Source: Rufibacter sediminis (GTDB lineage: Bacteria; Bacteroidota; Bacteroidia; Cytophagales; Hymenobacteraceae). From it: DNA of 64,000 bases. Each line of letters begins with the position of its first letter. The first letter of the stretch is position 1. The translations under genes and the position numbers were made by a program. The notes under the pieces were generated by a model, which was not told the DNA's origin, did not search any database, and saw only the letters and a list, made by a program, of their open reading frames with translations. Below, piece after piece: positions 1-7,600 of this stretch. The stretch covers positions 209,086-273,085 of the forward strand of contig NZ_JACOAF010000041.1 in NCBI RefSeq assembly GCF_014269285.1, given 5' to 3'.

Positions 1-371
1 CCTATTAACTGGTCATCATTAGTCCACCCTAACAAATAAGCATCTATTCTTGTCTGACCAATTCTGTATGCCTTGACATCTTTCAATTGCCTTGAAAGTA
101 ATTCTACCAATTCTTGGAAACGCTTGGCCTCCTGAATCTTCTCCTCACTGGCTCCTTCACGAGCTTTAGTCATGTTTCGAAAGAAGTACGTGACCTCCTG
201 CGTTTCAATAGCTGTGTCAGGGGGTAAGCTCAATACTTGGAGTAAATTATTAGTGCTAAATCCAGCTTGCTCCACCTTCCCTAGGTCAACTATTTCAAGA
301 GCTGCATCTGTTTCACTAATTACCCAGAGCCCACTCGCTGCCATCTGTAATTGATCTAGGATATCTGACAT
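1..371 (-). CDS. NuiA-family nuclease A inhibitor (C-terminus off window)
   Basis: Reading the minus strand from the ATG at 371 gives an open frame of 123 codons without a stop to the window edge, so the C-terminus is missing. It begins MSDILDQLQMAASGLWVISE; further along are FFRNM, a KRFQELVELLSRQL helix and a YRIGQTRIDAYLLG strand. This order (an early helix with a G-L-x-x-x-SE motif, then a long helix, then a Y-R-x-G-x-x-x-I-D strand) is that of the NuiA fold, whose members bind and block NucA-type nucleases. It is the third gene of a tight minus-strand cluster, 21 nt after the lipoprotein and downstream of a NucA-type endonuclease, which supports a nuclease/inhibitor pairing. There is no signal peptide, so the inhibitor would act in the cytoplasm while the nuclease is exported. 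The family call rests on motif recall. Confidence 0.72.
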   Translation of the reverse strand, partial: MSDILDQLQMAASGLWVISETDAALEIVDLGKVEQAGFSTNNLLQVLSLPPDTAIETQEVTYFFRNMTKAREGASEEKIQEAKRFQELVELLSRQLKDVKAYRIGQTRIDAYLLGWTNDDQLI

Positions 372-392
372 AGTTTAAACTTGAAAGTAGAT

Positions 393-872
393 TTATTTCC
401 TCTTGAAGGTGATGTAGAATAATGTCTTAGCTGAAGGAACCATACCAGAACCATTATAATAGTGCTGGTTATATGACTCCTTCATCCATACCATCTCAGT
501 TTCATTTACAATATGGAGCAAGAACGTTGAGGAGGATGCATCTTCCTCGTGGTCAATGTAGATATACTTGGCACCAGCGATGTCAGAGATTGAGTAGAAA
601 CCTGAATTCAATGTACCTGTAGAATGGTTTTGTTTGAAGTGCCTATTTGTTATAAATGCTTCCCCATGATTCGTTATGCCACCTCCTTCGTGAATCTTCT
701 GATTGGATGAGTTATAGTGTTCGTACTTTTCGTTCACTATAAACCAATCACCCTGGATTAATTCTTCAACTGTTTTTGGTAACTCAGGGGCTGGCTCAAC
801 CTCCTCCACTTTACAACCAATAACAAAAAAGGTGGCTAGAAGCAGCAGCACGTAAATTCTCATGATATTCAA
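393..872 (-). CDS. Small lipoprotein, lipocalin-like size, unknown function
   Basis: This 159-aa protein has an N-terminal hydrophobic stretch ending in a lipobox (F-V-I-G-C, Cys about residue 20), so it should be lipid-anchored in the envelope. The mature part begins with a Glu/Pro-rich spacer, then L-I-Q-G-D-W-F-I-V, a start typical of small lipocalin-like Bacteroidota lipoproteins, and ends in beta-rich sequence (TLFYITFKRK). I do not recognise the exact family. It sits between the nuclease gene (31 nt upstream) and the NuiA gene (21 nt downstream) and is probably co-transcribed with both. A second in-frame ATG three codons later is an equally possible start. Confidence 0.75.
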   Translation of the reverse strand: MNIMRIYVLLLLATFFVIGCKVEEVEPAPELPKTVEELIQGDWFIVNEKYEHYNSSNQKIHEGGGITNHGEAFITNRHFKQNHSTGTLNSGFYSISDIAGAKYIYIDHEEDASSSTFLLHIVNETEMVWMKESYNQHYYNGSGMVPSAKTLFYITFKRK

Positions 873-903
873 TGATTAACCTAATACAAAGATATTAAGA
901 GAA

Positions 904-1755
904 TCACTGGGTTGGGCCATTATCAGTCTTGGCTTCCAATACAGCTTCTATTTGATCTGTGAGTTGAGATAATAAGTCATAACTAGTAGCAGCTTCTATC
1001 GCATCAACAGTTGTTCTGTATGTGCCCCAAGAAGAGCTGATGGTATTGATGTTTGGGGTATTTACTGCTATTACCCTAGTACTGTTTGTTACTCTGCTTA
1101 CATCATCATTGCCTTCTGGTAATATGACAATTACCTTCCAAATCTGGCTTGGTACTGTTACCCTGCCATTATCAAGAGAGTTTCTCGTTCCACTACTTCC
1201 TATGCCTCCAACTCCATAGCTCCCCATGATCACATAGACTTCGTCCCCATCCTGAACAAGGTTGCGTGTGTAATCCTCCAGTCTAGCCCAAGTCTGCTGG
1301 TTGTTATTTGGAGCCTGGGGTATCATGTTGATCATCAGGAAAGTGGCTGAATTGTCTGCCACTGTCTTTGTCCTGTCAGCAGAAGGCGTGTTATGACCTC
1401 TGTCAAAGCCACTCCCTCTATAGCTGTCCTCATTGACTCTGTACCATCCTGTAGGTAAGGAGGTGTCTTCCCTGAAATCATCCTGACGAGGAGCAGAACC
1501 AAGCCAATCCTTGGTGATATGCCAGCTTACCCAGTTTGGTGTCCCTCTGTCCTTGCTATATGACAATGAGTACTGGGGTTTCTCTATCAAGTAGTTGTTT
1601 GCATTATTAACGTCAGTGGTAGCGTTGCTTGGGTTGCCAAACGTCAGATGCTCACTGAGCAGAAGGTCTGGGCTCTTCTGAGGAGTTATCTCTGTTTCTT
1701 TACAGCCAAGGACAAGGAAGCTTAGTATTGCTAGATAGGTAAGGCGTTTCATCAT
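904..1755 (-). CDS. DNA/RNA non-specific endonuclease, NucA family, lipoprotein
   Basis: This 283-aa protein is a beta-beta-alpha metal nuclease. A lipobox (L-V-L-G-C, Cys 18) marks it as a lipoprotein. The catalytic DRGH motif is at residues 118-121 (G-F-D-R-G-H), followed by the usual N-M-I-P-Q, N-N and W-x-x-L-E elements at about 143-160 that bind the metal in the Serratia nuclease/NucA family. Length and domain order fit a complete enzyme that degrades DNA and RNA outside the cytoplasm. It heads a three-gene minus-strand cluster with a lipoprotein and a NuiA-like inhibitor. The AT-rich codon use matches the rest of the 1-3500 segment and differs from the genes beyond 4 kb. Confidence 0.9.
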   Translation of the reverse strand: MMKRLTYLAILSFLVLGCKETEITPQKSPDLLLSEHLTFGNPSNATTDVNNANNYLIEKPQYSLSYSKDRGTPNWVSWHITKDWLGSAPRQDDFREDTSLPTGWYRVNEDSYRGSGFDRGHNTPSADRTKTVADNSATFLMINMIPQAPNNNQQTWARLEDYTRNLVQDGDEVYVIMGSYGVGGIGSSGTRNSLDNGRVTVPSQIWKVIVILPEGNDDVSRVTNSTRVIAVNTPNINTISSSWGTYRTTVDAIEAATSYDLLSQLTDQIEAVLEAKTDNGPTQ

Positions 1756-1824
1756 AGGAGGCAGCTAAAAGTTAAACCTCACATGTTTACTATGATTGAC
1801 TTATAGGGTTTTCTGGGTACTGGT

Positions 1825-2052
1825 CTAGAATCCTTCAGAGAAGAACTCCTGTATTGTCATGTTATGAATTGAAAGCACCTTCAATAGAGATTTCATAGTA
1901 AGGTTTGCCTCTCCTTTCTCTAATCTCCAGTACTGCATTCTACCCAGGTCATGGTCCAAAGCAAAAGCTTCATAGCTTGTGTAGCCTTTCTGGATGCGAA
2001 TAGCCTTTAATCTTTCACCTATAGCTTTTAGTACTTCAGCTTCACTCATCAT
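1825..2052 (-). CDS. XRE/Cro-type helix-turn-helix regulator
   Basis: This 75-aa protein is essentially one HTH_3 domain: I-G-E-R-L-K-A-I-R at residues 11-19, then the helix-turn-helix (SYEAFALDHDLG, recognition helix around R-M-Q-Y-W-R-L-E-K-G). The C-terminal part (LLKVLSIHNMTIQEFF) is the usual closing helix. It lies 70 nt upstream of the nuclease gene in the same direction and may control that cluster or the rest of the island; that is inference. Two adjacent ATG codons exist (2052 and 2049). Confidence 0.82.
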   Translation of the reverse strand: MMSEAEVLKAIGERLKAIRIQKGYTSYEAFALDHDLGRMQYWRLEKGEANLTMKSLLKVLSIHNMTIQEFFSEGF

Positions 2053-2216
2053 GAGCGAAAGTTGAATGTTATAAGAGTTTAATATTACATCACATAATTT
2101 TACACCATATATGATGCAAGGCTATTTCCTAGTTCATACCTTCGACAATAGATTAGTGTAAAGCTTTATAATAGCAATAGAACTAACCTAAAATATTATA
2201 CCAAAACTATAAGCTA

Positions 2217-2624
2217 ATGAACCTCATTCAACCACAATTAAGGGTCTTTGGACTTGATAATCGATTCCCTGTAGATAACGAGCCATATTATTTCACCATA
2301 TGCACTATCGATGGCCTAACACCTGGCAAGTCTCAAGCAATTTTCTTCCATCGCGATGATTTCAGTAGGGTTTCTTACGAAACGCACAACAATCTTGATG
2401 AAGATTTTTTAAAGGAGTATTATGATGCTGGGGGCTGTATTGAATATGAGGCAAGTGGTTTTGAATTTAAAGATTTTGTCATCGTTGAAAATATTGATGG
2501 CGTTGATTTATATGTTGGTGATGAATATGCATTGTTCAGGAACTTAGGCTCTGAACCTATTAAAAGAGGGGAATACAGAGAGCCCCCTAGAGGAAGAGAC
2601 ATGGATACAGGCTGGGGTGGATGA
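2217..2624 (+). CDS. Hypothetical protein, acidic, island-borne
   Basis: This 135-aa protein has no signal peptide or membrane segment and is rich in acidic and aromatic residues, with a Gly/Arg/Pro-rich tail (EPPRGRDMDTGWGG). I recognise no family. It is divergent from the XRE gene, with a 164-nt AT-rich intergenic region between them, and is followed by a good terminator hairpin at 2705-2736, which supports its being expressed. Base composition matches the surrounding island. Confidence 0.6.
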   Translation: MNLIQPQLRVFGLDNRFPVDNEPYYFTICTIDGLTPGKSQAIFFHRDDFSRVSYETHNNLDEDFLKEYYDAGGCIEYEASGFEFKDFVIVENIDGVDLYVGDEYALFRNLGSEPIKRGEYREPPRGRDMDTGWGG

Positions 2625-2704
2625 ATTAGCAACCTTAGCATTGAGGCTTATCTATTAGTTCAGACTTGCTTTAAGAATCAACTATAGCTTACTGACATTA
2701 GAAG

Positions 2705-2740
2705 AAACCCTCAAGTAAGTATATTAGAGGGTTTTATATT
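2705..2740 (+). terminator. Rho-independent terminator
   Basis: AAACCCTC and GAGGGTTT form a stem around a 14-nt loop and are followed by TATATTATAT. It lies 80 nt after the 2217-2624 gene. Confidence 0.65.
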
Positions 2741-2847
2741 ATATATCAAATCCTCTGTCAGGCATTTCAGAGTCATTTACCTGCACATCACACCAATATT
2801 TAGTATGAACGACTTCCTTCCTTTTCCTTAACTTAAAACTAATCTAG

Positions 2848-3345
2848 ATGAAGAAGAATCAATTTATATTAGTAGCTGTCTACATTTTGACAGCTAGCTG
2901 TGTTGACCCTAATTACAAACAGGGAAGTACCAATGGGACAATTGAGGAAAATCAATATTCTACTGAAGAACAACTTGGAAACGAAAACCAGGGCGAACCC
3001 CAGAAACAAGGTAAGCCTATGAAAGTGGAGGAGTTTAAAAGGTTTTATGGTAGCGTAGACCCTGATAAGCTTATATCACTTGAAGAGTCCAGAACTGTTT
3101 ATGATGCTGACTTCAATGCTACAGTAAAGATTAAAGTAAAGAACAATACTAAGGAATCAATTAAAGCGTATGAAGTTTATGCAGAAGAGCTAGGCTTCTC
3201 AAAGAAAATAAAGGCTAAAATTAATGGTGGTGTTACACATTCTGCTTCATTCAGAATAACTAACCAAGAGACTTCAGGAAGTATATACTTTGTTATCAGT
3301 AAAGTTATCTTTAGCGATGGTACCATGGTGAATCTTAGTCATTAA
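2848..3345 (+). CDS. Lipoprotein of unknown function
   Basis: This 165-aa protein has a short hydrophobic N-terminus ending in L-T-A-S-C (Cys about residue 18), so it is a predicted lipoprotein. Next comes a Gln/Glu/Asn-rich flexible spacer to about residue 60, then a C-terminal beta-rich domain with V-K-I-K-V-K-N-N-T, a pattern seen in immunoglobulin-like or FxLYD-type folds that describe conserved strand interactions. No specific family is recognised. It is the last gene before the tRNA-Ser fragment that appears to bound the island. Confidence 0.65.
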   Translation: MKKNQFILVAVYILTASCVDPNYKQGSTNGTIEENQYSTEEQLGNENQGEPQKQGKPMKVEEFKRFYGSVDPDKLISLEESRTVYDADFNATVKIKVKNNTKESIKAYEVYAEELGFSKKIKAKINGGVTHSASFRITNQETSGSIYFVISKVIFSDGTMVNLSH

Positions 3346-3475
3346 CCACTTAATTTTGAGTATCGAGTTTAAACTTATAACCAATAGACACACGCCATAG
3401 ATTAAGTTGTAGTGAACTAATCAGTGACCTGATAAGAGTGGAGTTTGTAAGACGCTGATATTTAGAGGGTTTTAT

Positions 3476-3500
3476 GGGGGTTCGAATCCCTCTCTCTCTG
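3476..3500 (+). other. 3' end of a tRNA-Ser gene: putative island attachment site
   Basis: GGGGG-TTCGAAT-CCCTC forms a perfect T-arm (one G-T pair). It is followed by the seven-base acceptor strand TCTCTCT and G as the discriminator base, which is the serine identity base. The rest of a tRNA (D-arm, anticodon arm, variable arm) is absent upstream, so only the 3' quarter is present. A terminator follows 12 nt later, as it would after a normal tRNA. Such a fragment is what site-specific integration into a tRNA 3' end leaves at the far side of an island; the intact gene would lie left of this window. Confidence 0.7.
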
Positions 3501-3512
3501 CTTGAGAAGTAG

Positions 3513-3550
3513 AAAAAGCTCCATAACGAAAGTTGTGGAGCTTTTTTGTT
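3513..3550 (+). terminator. Terminator following the tRNA-Ser fragment
   Basis: AAAAGCTCCA pairs with TGGAGCTTTT around a short loop and runs into TTTTTTGTTTT. It most likely belonged to the intact tRNA-Ser transcription unit before the island was inserted. Confidence 0.8.
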
Positions 3551-3591
3551 TTCGTCAATCAGGTTAGATGCTGGCGTCCATCAACCCCTGC

Positions 3592-3690
3592 AAACCTAAT
3601 TCAGCTTTCATTTTCAAGCGGATTGAAATAGACTTCAGCCTTATGGAAGTCTGTACACAGCTGAATTGAACTGGCGGCTGACGTAGGTTT
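3592..3690. other. Nested inverted-repeat element
   Basis: AAACCTA and ATTCAGCT at 3593-3606 find complementary partners AGCTGAAT (3659-3666) and TAGGTTT (3684-3690), enclosing a perfect 7-bp hairpin (AGACTTC 3630-3636, GAAGTCT 3646-3652). No ORF covers it. It could be a structured RNA or a decayed mobile element. Confidence 0.4.
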
Positions 3691-3705
3691 AAAGCATTGA
3701 AAACT

Positions 3706-3743
3706 GCTTTTGGGGCCTTTTGGCAAAAAGGCACAGGAAAAGC
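3706..3743. repeat. Degenerate copy of the GTTTTAGGCC palindrome family
   Basis: GCTTTT..GGCC and GG..AAAAGC are preserved around a changed centre. Assignment to the family is weak; it would be the leftmost copy and lies just outside the island end. Confidence 0.3.
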
Positions 3744-3793
3744 CCTGCAACAAAAGTGGATTGGCTTATCCTGCTATAAGATCAGACAATAAG

Positions 3794-3937
3794 CTTGTTT
3801 AGTAAAGCAGAAAGGAGGCGAGACTAGCCGCCATTGTTGGTGTTCTCACCAACCGTCAAAGCACAGGAGCCCTCCTACTTGCTGGTGAGAGCACATAGCA
3901 AGGGTAAAAGCTAATCGCTGTTTCTTTGCTAAACAGG
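3794..3937. other. Structured element with a long outer stem and inner hairpins
   Basis: An outer stem CTTGTTTAGTAAAG (3794-3807) pairs with CTTTGCTAAACAGG (3924-3937). Inside, GTGTTCTCACCAAC (3840-3853) pairs with GCTGGTGAGAGCAC (3881-3894) with one mismatch, and a small AGGAG-CCC-TCCT hairpin lies between. No coding frame explains it. A non-coding RNA or a MITE-like relic are both possible. Confidence 0.4.
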
Positions 3938-3993
3938 TTCAATGGGAAAGGAAAGTTAGGGGCCAAGCTTCGCTAGGAGTCTATTCCCGTAGG

Positions 3994-4566
3994 TTATGAC
4001 TTGAAGTCTACCAGTATCTGAACGGTTTCAGCGTGGGGTTCGGTCATGCGGGTGACCTTCACTCTGTCCTCCTCGCGGTAGTATTTGGCAATGCCCCGGA
4101 TGATGCCCACCGCCACGCCCGCCATGCGGCGCTTGGAGTAGTATTCGATAATCAGCCGTTGGTTGCTCTGCCGGGTCACCACTAACTTGGGGGGAGAAGT
4201 TCTTGGGTCTTCCTTTTTGACTGCCCCGTGCATGGCTTCCTCGGTGTGGAGAAGCATTTCGTAGGTGCGCCACTCCGGGCGGATGTACCGCCTGTAGCCC
4301 ATCAGCAAGTCGGGCACGAGAAACTCGCCGTATTGCTCCATGAAGTCATAGGGCGAAATGCCCGCATCCTCCGCGGCTTGGCCTACTAGGGCGAACAGTT
4401 CGTCCGTGGAATACATCTCCTGCATCTGGTAGGGAGCATGGTCAATGCCAATTTTCTCCAGTAATCTCGTCCAGGCACCGGCGCCACCGGTGCTTTCCAC
4501 AAAGTGCTCCAGCAGCACGAACATGGAGCCGTGCATCTTATCCTGCGTAGTTGTCTCTGCTTCCAT
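3994..4566 (-). CDS. H-NOX (heme NO/O2-binding) protein
   Basis: This 190-aa protein is a complete stand-alone H-NOX domain, a heme sensor of nitric oxide or oxygen. The canonical start MHGSMFVLLEHFVE lies at residue 11, so the true start may be the ATG at 4536 with the first ten residues untranslated. The proximal heme histidine is in A-M-H-G-A-V-K-K (His 113). The heme-propionate-binding Y-x-S-x-R motif is present as Y142-Y-S-K-R146. Stand-alone H-NOX proteins normally act in trans on a histidine kinase or cyclic-di-GMP enzyme. None is adjacent, but a soluble PAS histidine kinase lies at 8329. It is divergent from the STAS-like gene across a 431-nt region. Confidence 0.9.
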   Translation of the reverse strand: MEAETTTQDKMHGSMFVLLEHFVESTGGAGAWTRLLEKIGIDHAPYQMQEMYSTDELFALVGQAAEDAGISPYDFMEQYGEFLVPDLLMGYRRYIRPEWRTYEMLLHTEEAMHGAVKKEDPRTSPPKLVVTRQSNQRLIIEYYSKRRMAGVAVGIIRGIAKYYREEDRVKVTRMTEPHAETVQILVDFKS

Positions 4567-4997
4567 TGGGCCGGAGTTATTTCGTTATCAAAATAAACGT
4601 TTTTCCGCGAATAAAAAACACCCGGTTTCCGGAGGGTGCGCCCCGGCAAATGCTTCATCCATAAAGGCATAAAGCGGAACGAGGTAGTGGAAGCAGATTC
4701 GAAAGAACAGATGGGCAAACGCTCAGATAGCTAGGCTTTCCTGGAGAGAAATGAGCGGGGCAAGCTTGCCAGATTGATCACAAAGTTGTTCTGCATTTGG
4801 GTATCACTTGTGATTGGGTCTTGAGCCATCCATTCTCTGTGAAACTTTCCCGGAAGTAGAAACTGCCGATGAAAAAATCACCGCTGCAACCTCCTTTTCC
4901 AGACTAGATATTGTTCCCGCAGCTGCGGCTTGTAAGCTCAGTTTGTAACGAAGACCCTGCAAGTAGCGTTTGCTATCACAGCCAAACCACTTCGTCC
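4567..4997. other. Intergenic region between divergent H-NOX and STAS-like genes
   Basis: There is no convincing ORF. Just upstream of the H-NOX start the minus strand reads TTTATTTTG, a near match to the Bacteroidota -7 element TAnnTTTG, so the H-NOX promoter is probably within 40 nt of its start. The rest is unassigned. Confidence 0.4.
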
Positions 4998-5402
4998 ATG
5001 ATCATTTACAATAGCGGATTTCTTATACTGGATTACGATCCCGGGACAGACATTCTGACGGTCAGCCTGCCGCCCATGGAAGATATCCTGATTCCGGAGA
5101 TCAGCCGGTCGTTTGGCATCATCGTGGAGAATGCAAGAAACTATGACATCAAAAGGCTGCTCTTCAACGCCAGCGATGCCCAGGCCGAGGTGCAGGAAGA
5201 GGCGTTTGTGCCGGTCATCTCAGAATTCGTCAAGAACTTGTGCTCTACCCGGGTTCAGAAGATTGCCCGGGTGACGTCTTCCAGCTTTTTCAGGGAGCAC
5301 GTCGTGAAGAAGGTGTTCAAGGAGAGCCCCAGCTCCATCCAGTTTCAGAGCTTCACCGAGGTGGAGCCGGCCCTTGAGTGGCTGAAAGAAGAACTATCCT
5401 GA
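4998..5402 (+). CDS. Small STAS/SpoIIAA-like protein
   Basis: The open frame starts at 4911, but I place the start at the ATG at 4998 because the preceding 29 codons are Ser/Cys-rich and lack family character, while MIIYNSGFLILDYDPGTDIL begins a typical beta strand pair. The 134-aa product alternates strands and helices (ILTVSLP, then FGIIVENARNYDIKRLLFNA, then IARVTSSSFFREHVVKKVF, then a closing FTEVEPALEWLKEEL helix). This is like the small STAS/SpoIIAA-fold proteins common in Hymenobacteraceae. No catalytic residues are evident; a regulatory or binding role is inferred from the fold only. Confidence 0.65.
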   Translation: MIIYNSGFLILDYDPGTDILTVSLPPMEDILIPEISRSFGIIVENARNYDIKRLLFNASDAQAEVQEEAFVPVISEFVKNLCSTRVQKIARVTSSSFFREHVVKKVFKESPSSIQFQSFTEVEPALEWLKEELS

Positions 5403-5744
5403 TAAAAGGCCATCAGTAGCCATCCTGCCCCACTAGGGCAAAGTTCTCTCTTTGCGTTTCCCCCATTTCCCATCCGTTTTTTCTCCTTTCGGGGTCTTCT
5501 CCTTTTAATAAGCTGCGGGAGCAGAAGAAAACCAGCCTGCGGTAACCACCGTTCTGTCTTGTAAGGATTTACAGTATTTCAAGCGCTTCCTTGGTTTGAG
5601 CGGAATTAACCAATTGAACAATTTTCGTCTCTCCAGCCCGGAGAGGATGCGCAGGAATGTTGTTTTTGGCTTAATTTTAGGAAGAAGAGCGTAAAACAAG
5701 GCGTGTCCGGTAGGTTTTTAACCGGATGTTAAAACAAGAGGAAT
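5403..5744. other. Intergenic region upstream of the acyl-CoA synthetase
   Basis: No gene is supported. CCGG..TTTTTAA..CCGG just before the start codon can form a small hairpin, and AAGAGGAA at 5735-5742 is a plausible ribosome-binding site for the next gene. Confidence 0.35.
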
Positions 5745-7565
5745 ATGAGGAAAGAGCCAACGCGGCTGTTTGATTGCCTTGCCTACCAGCTGGAGAATTA
5801 TCCGCTGGAAGACATGCTGGCCGCCAAAGAAAACGGGGAGTGGCGCAAATACAGCACTGGTGAAGTCCAGGAGAAAGTAAACCAACTCAGTGCCGGTCTG
5901 CTGGCCGTGGGAATCTCCCGGGGCGATGGCAGCCTTGAAGGGAGAGACAAGGTAACGATCATCAGCCAGAACTGCCCCGAGTGGATGCTGGTGGATCTGG
6001 CCATTCAGCAGGTGGGCGCCGTTTCAGTACCGGTTTACCCAAACATCAACCAAAACGAGCTGCAGTTTATCCTGCAGGATGCCGGCATAAAGATGGCTTT
6101 TGTGGGAGACGCGGCGCTGTATGAGAAACTGAAAAGCCTGCAGCCCCAACTCCCCGAGCTAAAGGCCATCTACACCTTCCAACCCGTGGAGGGAGCATCG
6201 CATTGGTCTGAACTGCCGCTAGCCGTAGATGCCGCCAGCCAAGAGCAAATTGAAAGCTGCCGCGAGCTGGTGCAAGAGACGGACCTGGCCACCATTCTGT
6301 ATACCTCGGGCACAACCGGCACTCCCAAGGGCGTCATGCTGTCGCACCGCAACATTGTGAGCAACGTGTTCGGCAGCGCCGATATCATCCAGGAGATTGG
6401 CGTGCAAGGCAAGCGCGCCCTCAGCTTCCTCCCGCTTAACCACGCCTTTGAACGAATGGCGACGTACTGCCTCATCTACTCGGGCATGGCCATCTACTAC
6501 GCAGAGAGCCAGGAAAAAATAGCCCTGAACCTGCGCGAGGTAAAGCCGACGCTCTTTACCACCGTGCCGCGCCTGCTGGAGAAAGTCTATGAGGGCATTC
6601 TGGCCAAGGGCCGGGAACTGACCAGTATCAAGCGGTCCCTGTTTTTCTGGTCCCTCCAGCTCGCTGAGCGCTACGAAATCAACCAGCCGCTCTCTCTGAG
6701 TTACCGCCTGCAACTGGCCCTGGCAGACAAACTGATCTTCAGTAAGTGGCGCGAGGCGCTGGGCGGCGAGGTGAAAGCGATTATCACCGGGGCGGCTGCC
6801 TGCCAGATACGGTTGCTGAAGGTGTTTACCGCCGCCGGAATTGTCATCCAGGAGGGCTATGGCCTCACCGAGGCATCGCCCATCATCAGCGGGAACCGCT
6901 ATCCCGAGCAGAACCGGATGTTCGGGACCGTGGGCCCCTTGCTGAAAGGAGTGGCGGTCCGGATTGCCCCGGATGGCGAGATCCTCTGCCAGGGAGACAA
7001 TGTGATGCTGGGGTACTACAAACGCCCGGACCTGACCGCCGAGGTGATGGACGGAGAATGGCTGCGCACCGGTGATATCGGGACGCTGGTGGATGGCAAG
7101 TTCCTCAAGATCACCGACCGCAAGAAAGAGCTCCTGAAAACCAGCGGCGGCAAGTACGTGGCTCCGCAGCCCATTGAAAACAAGATGGTGGAAAGCGACT
7201 GGATTGAGCAGATCATGGTGGTGGGCGAGCAGCAGAAGTTTGTGGGTGCCCTGGTGGTGCCCGCTTTCCAGGCGTTGCAGGAGTGGTACACCAGCCAGGG
7301 AAAGCCGTACCCCGGCGACCAGGCCATCACGCAGGACAAGCAGATCAGAGCCCTCATTGGGGAAGCCATCAGCCAGCATAACAAGAACTTCAACCCGGTG
7401 GAGCAGGTGAAGAAATTCGTGCTGATGCCTTGCCGCTGGACCATTGAAAACGGGGAGCTCACGCCCACCCTCAAGCTGAAGCGCAAAGCAATTATCGAGA
7501 AGTACAAAGAGCTCATCGGGACGATGTACAAGGAGGTGAATTCTTCGTTTCTAAAGCCTTCTTAG
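5745..7565 (+). CDS. Long-chain fatty acid-CoA ligase (AMP-forming)
   Basis: This 606-aa protein is a full-length ANL-superfamily adenylate-forming enzyme that activates fatty acids with ATP and CoA for beta-oxidation or lipid synthesis. The nucleotide loop Y-T-S-G-T-T-G-T-P-K-G is at about residues 186-196, the adenylate-binding G-Y-G-L-T-E-A-S-P at about 375, the W-L-R-T-G-D motif at about 438, and the hinge/linker D-R-K-K-E-L with a K-T-S-G-G-K-Y-V-A-P loop at about 460-475. The C-terminal catalytic region (LTPTLKLKRK) is intact. The length matches the FadD15-like long-chain branch. It appears to be a single-gene unit with a palindromic repeat directly after the stop codon. Confidence 0.93.
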   Translation: MRKEPTRLFDCLAYQLENYPLEDMLAAKENGEWRKYSTGEVQEKVNQLSAGLLAVGISRGDGSLEGRDKVTIISQNCPEWMLVDLAIQQVGAVSVPVYPNINQNELQFILQDAGIKMAFVGDAALYEKLKSLQPQLPELKAIYTFQPVEGASHWSELPLAVDAASQEQIESCRELVQETDLATILYTSGTTGTPKGVMLSHRNIVSNVFGSADIIQEIGVQGKRALSFLPLNHAFERMATYCLIYSGMAIYYAESQEKIALNLREVKPTLFTTVPRLLEKVYEGILAKGRELTSIKRSLFFWSLQLAERYEINQPLSLSYRLQLALADKLIFSKWREALGGEVKAIITGAAACQIRLLKVFTAAGIVIQEGYGLTEASPIISGNRYPEQNRMFGTVGPLLKGVAVRIAPDGEILCQGDNVMLGYYKRPDLTAEVMDGEWLRTGDIGTLVDGKFLKITDRKKELLKTSGGKYVAPQPIENKMVESDWIEQIMVVGEQQKFVGALVVPAFQALQEWYTSQGKPYPGDQAITQDKQIRALIGEAISQHNKNFNPVEQVKKFVLMPCRWTIENGELTPTLKLKRKAIIEKYKELIGTMYKEVNSSFLKPS

Positions 7566-7600
7566 AAAACGGGCCTTTTCTGAAAACCAGGCTGAAAACG
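7566..7600. repeat. Palindrome-family copy
   Basis: This copy begins at the base after the acyl-CoA synthetase stop codon. Left arm GAAAACGGGCCTTTTC is followed by GAAAACCAGGCTGAAAAC. It is the leftmost clear member of the family. Confidence 0.6.

Noticed and set aside
3513-3937. CRISPR array suggested by clustered hairpins
   Set aside because: The hairpins differ in sequence and spacing; no direct repeats with regular spacers occur here or elsewhere in the window and no cas genes are present.
6219-7379. 386-codon minus-strand open frame inside the acyl-CoA synthetase gene
   Set aside because: It is antisense to a gene with complete catalytic motifs, and its product is low-complexity His/Gln/Leu-rich with no family features; a shadow of GC-rich codon use.
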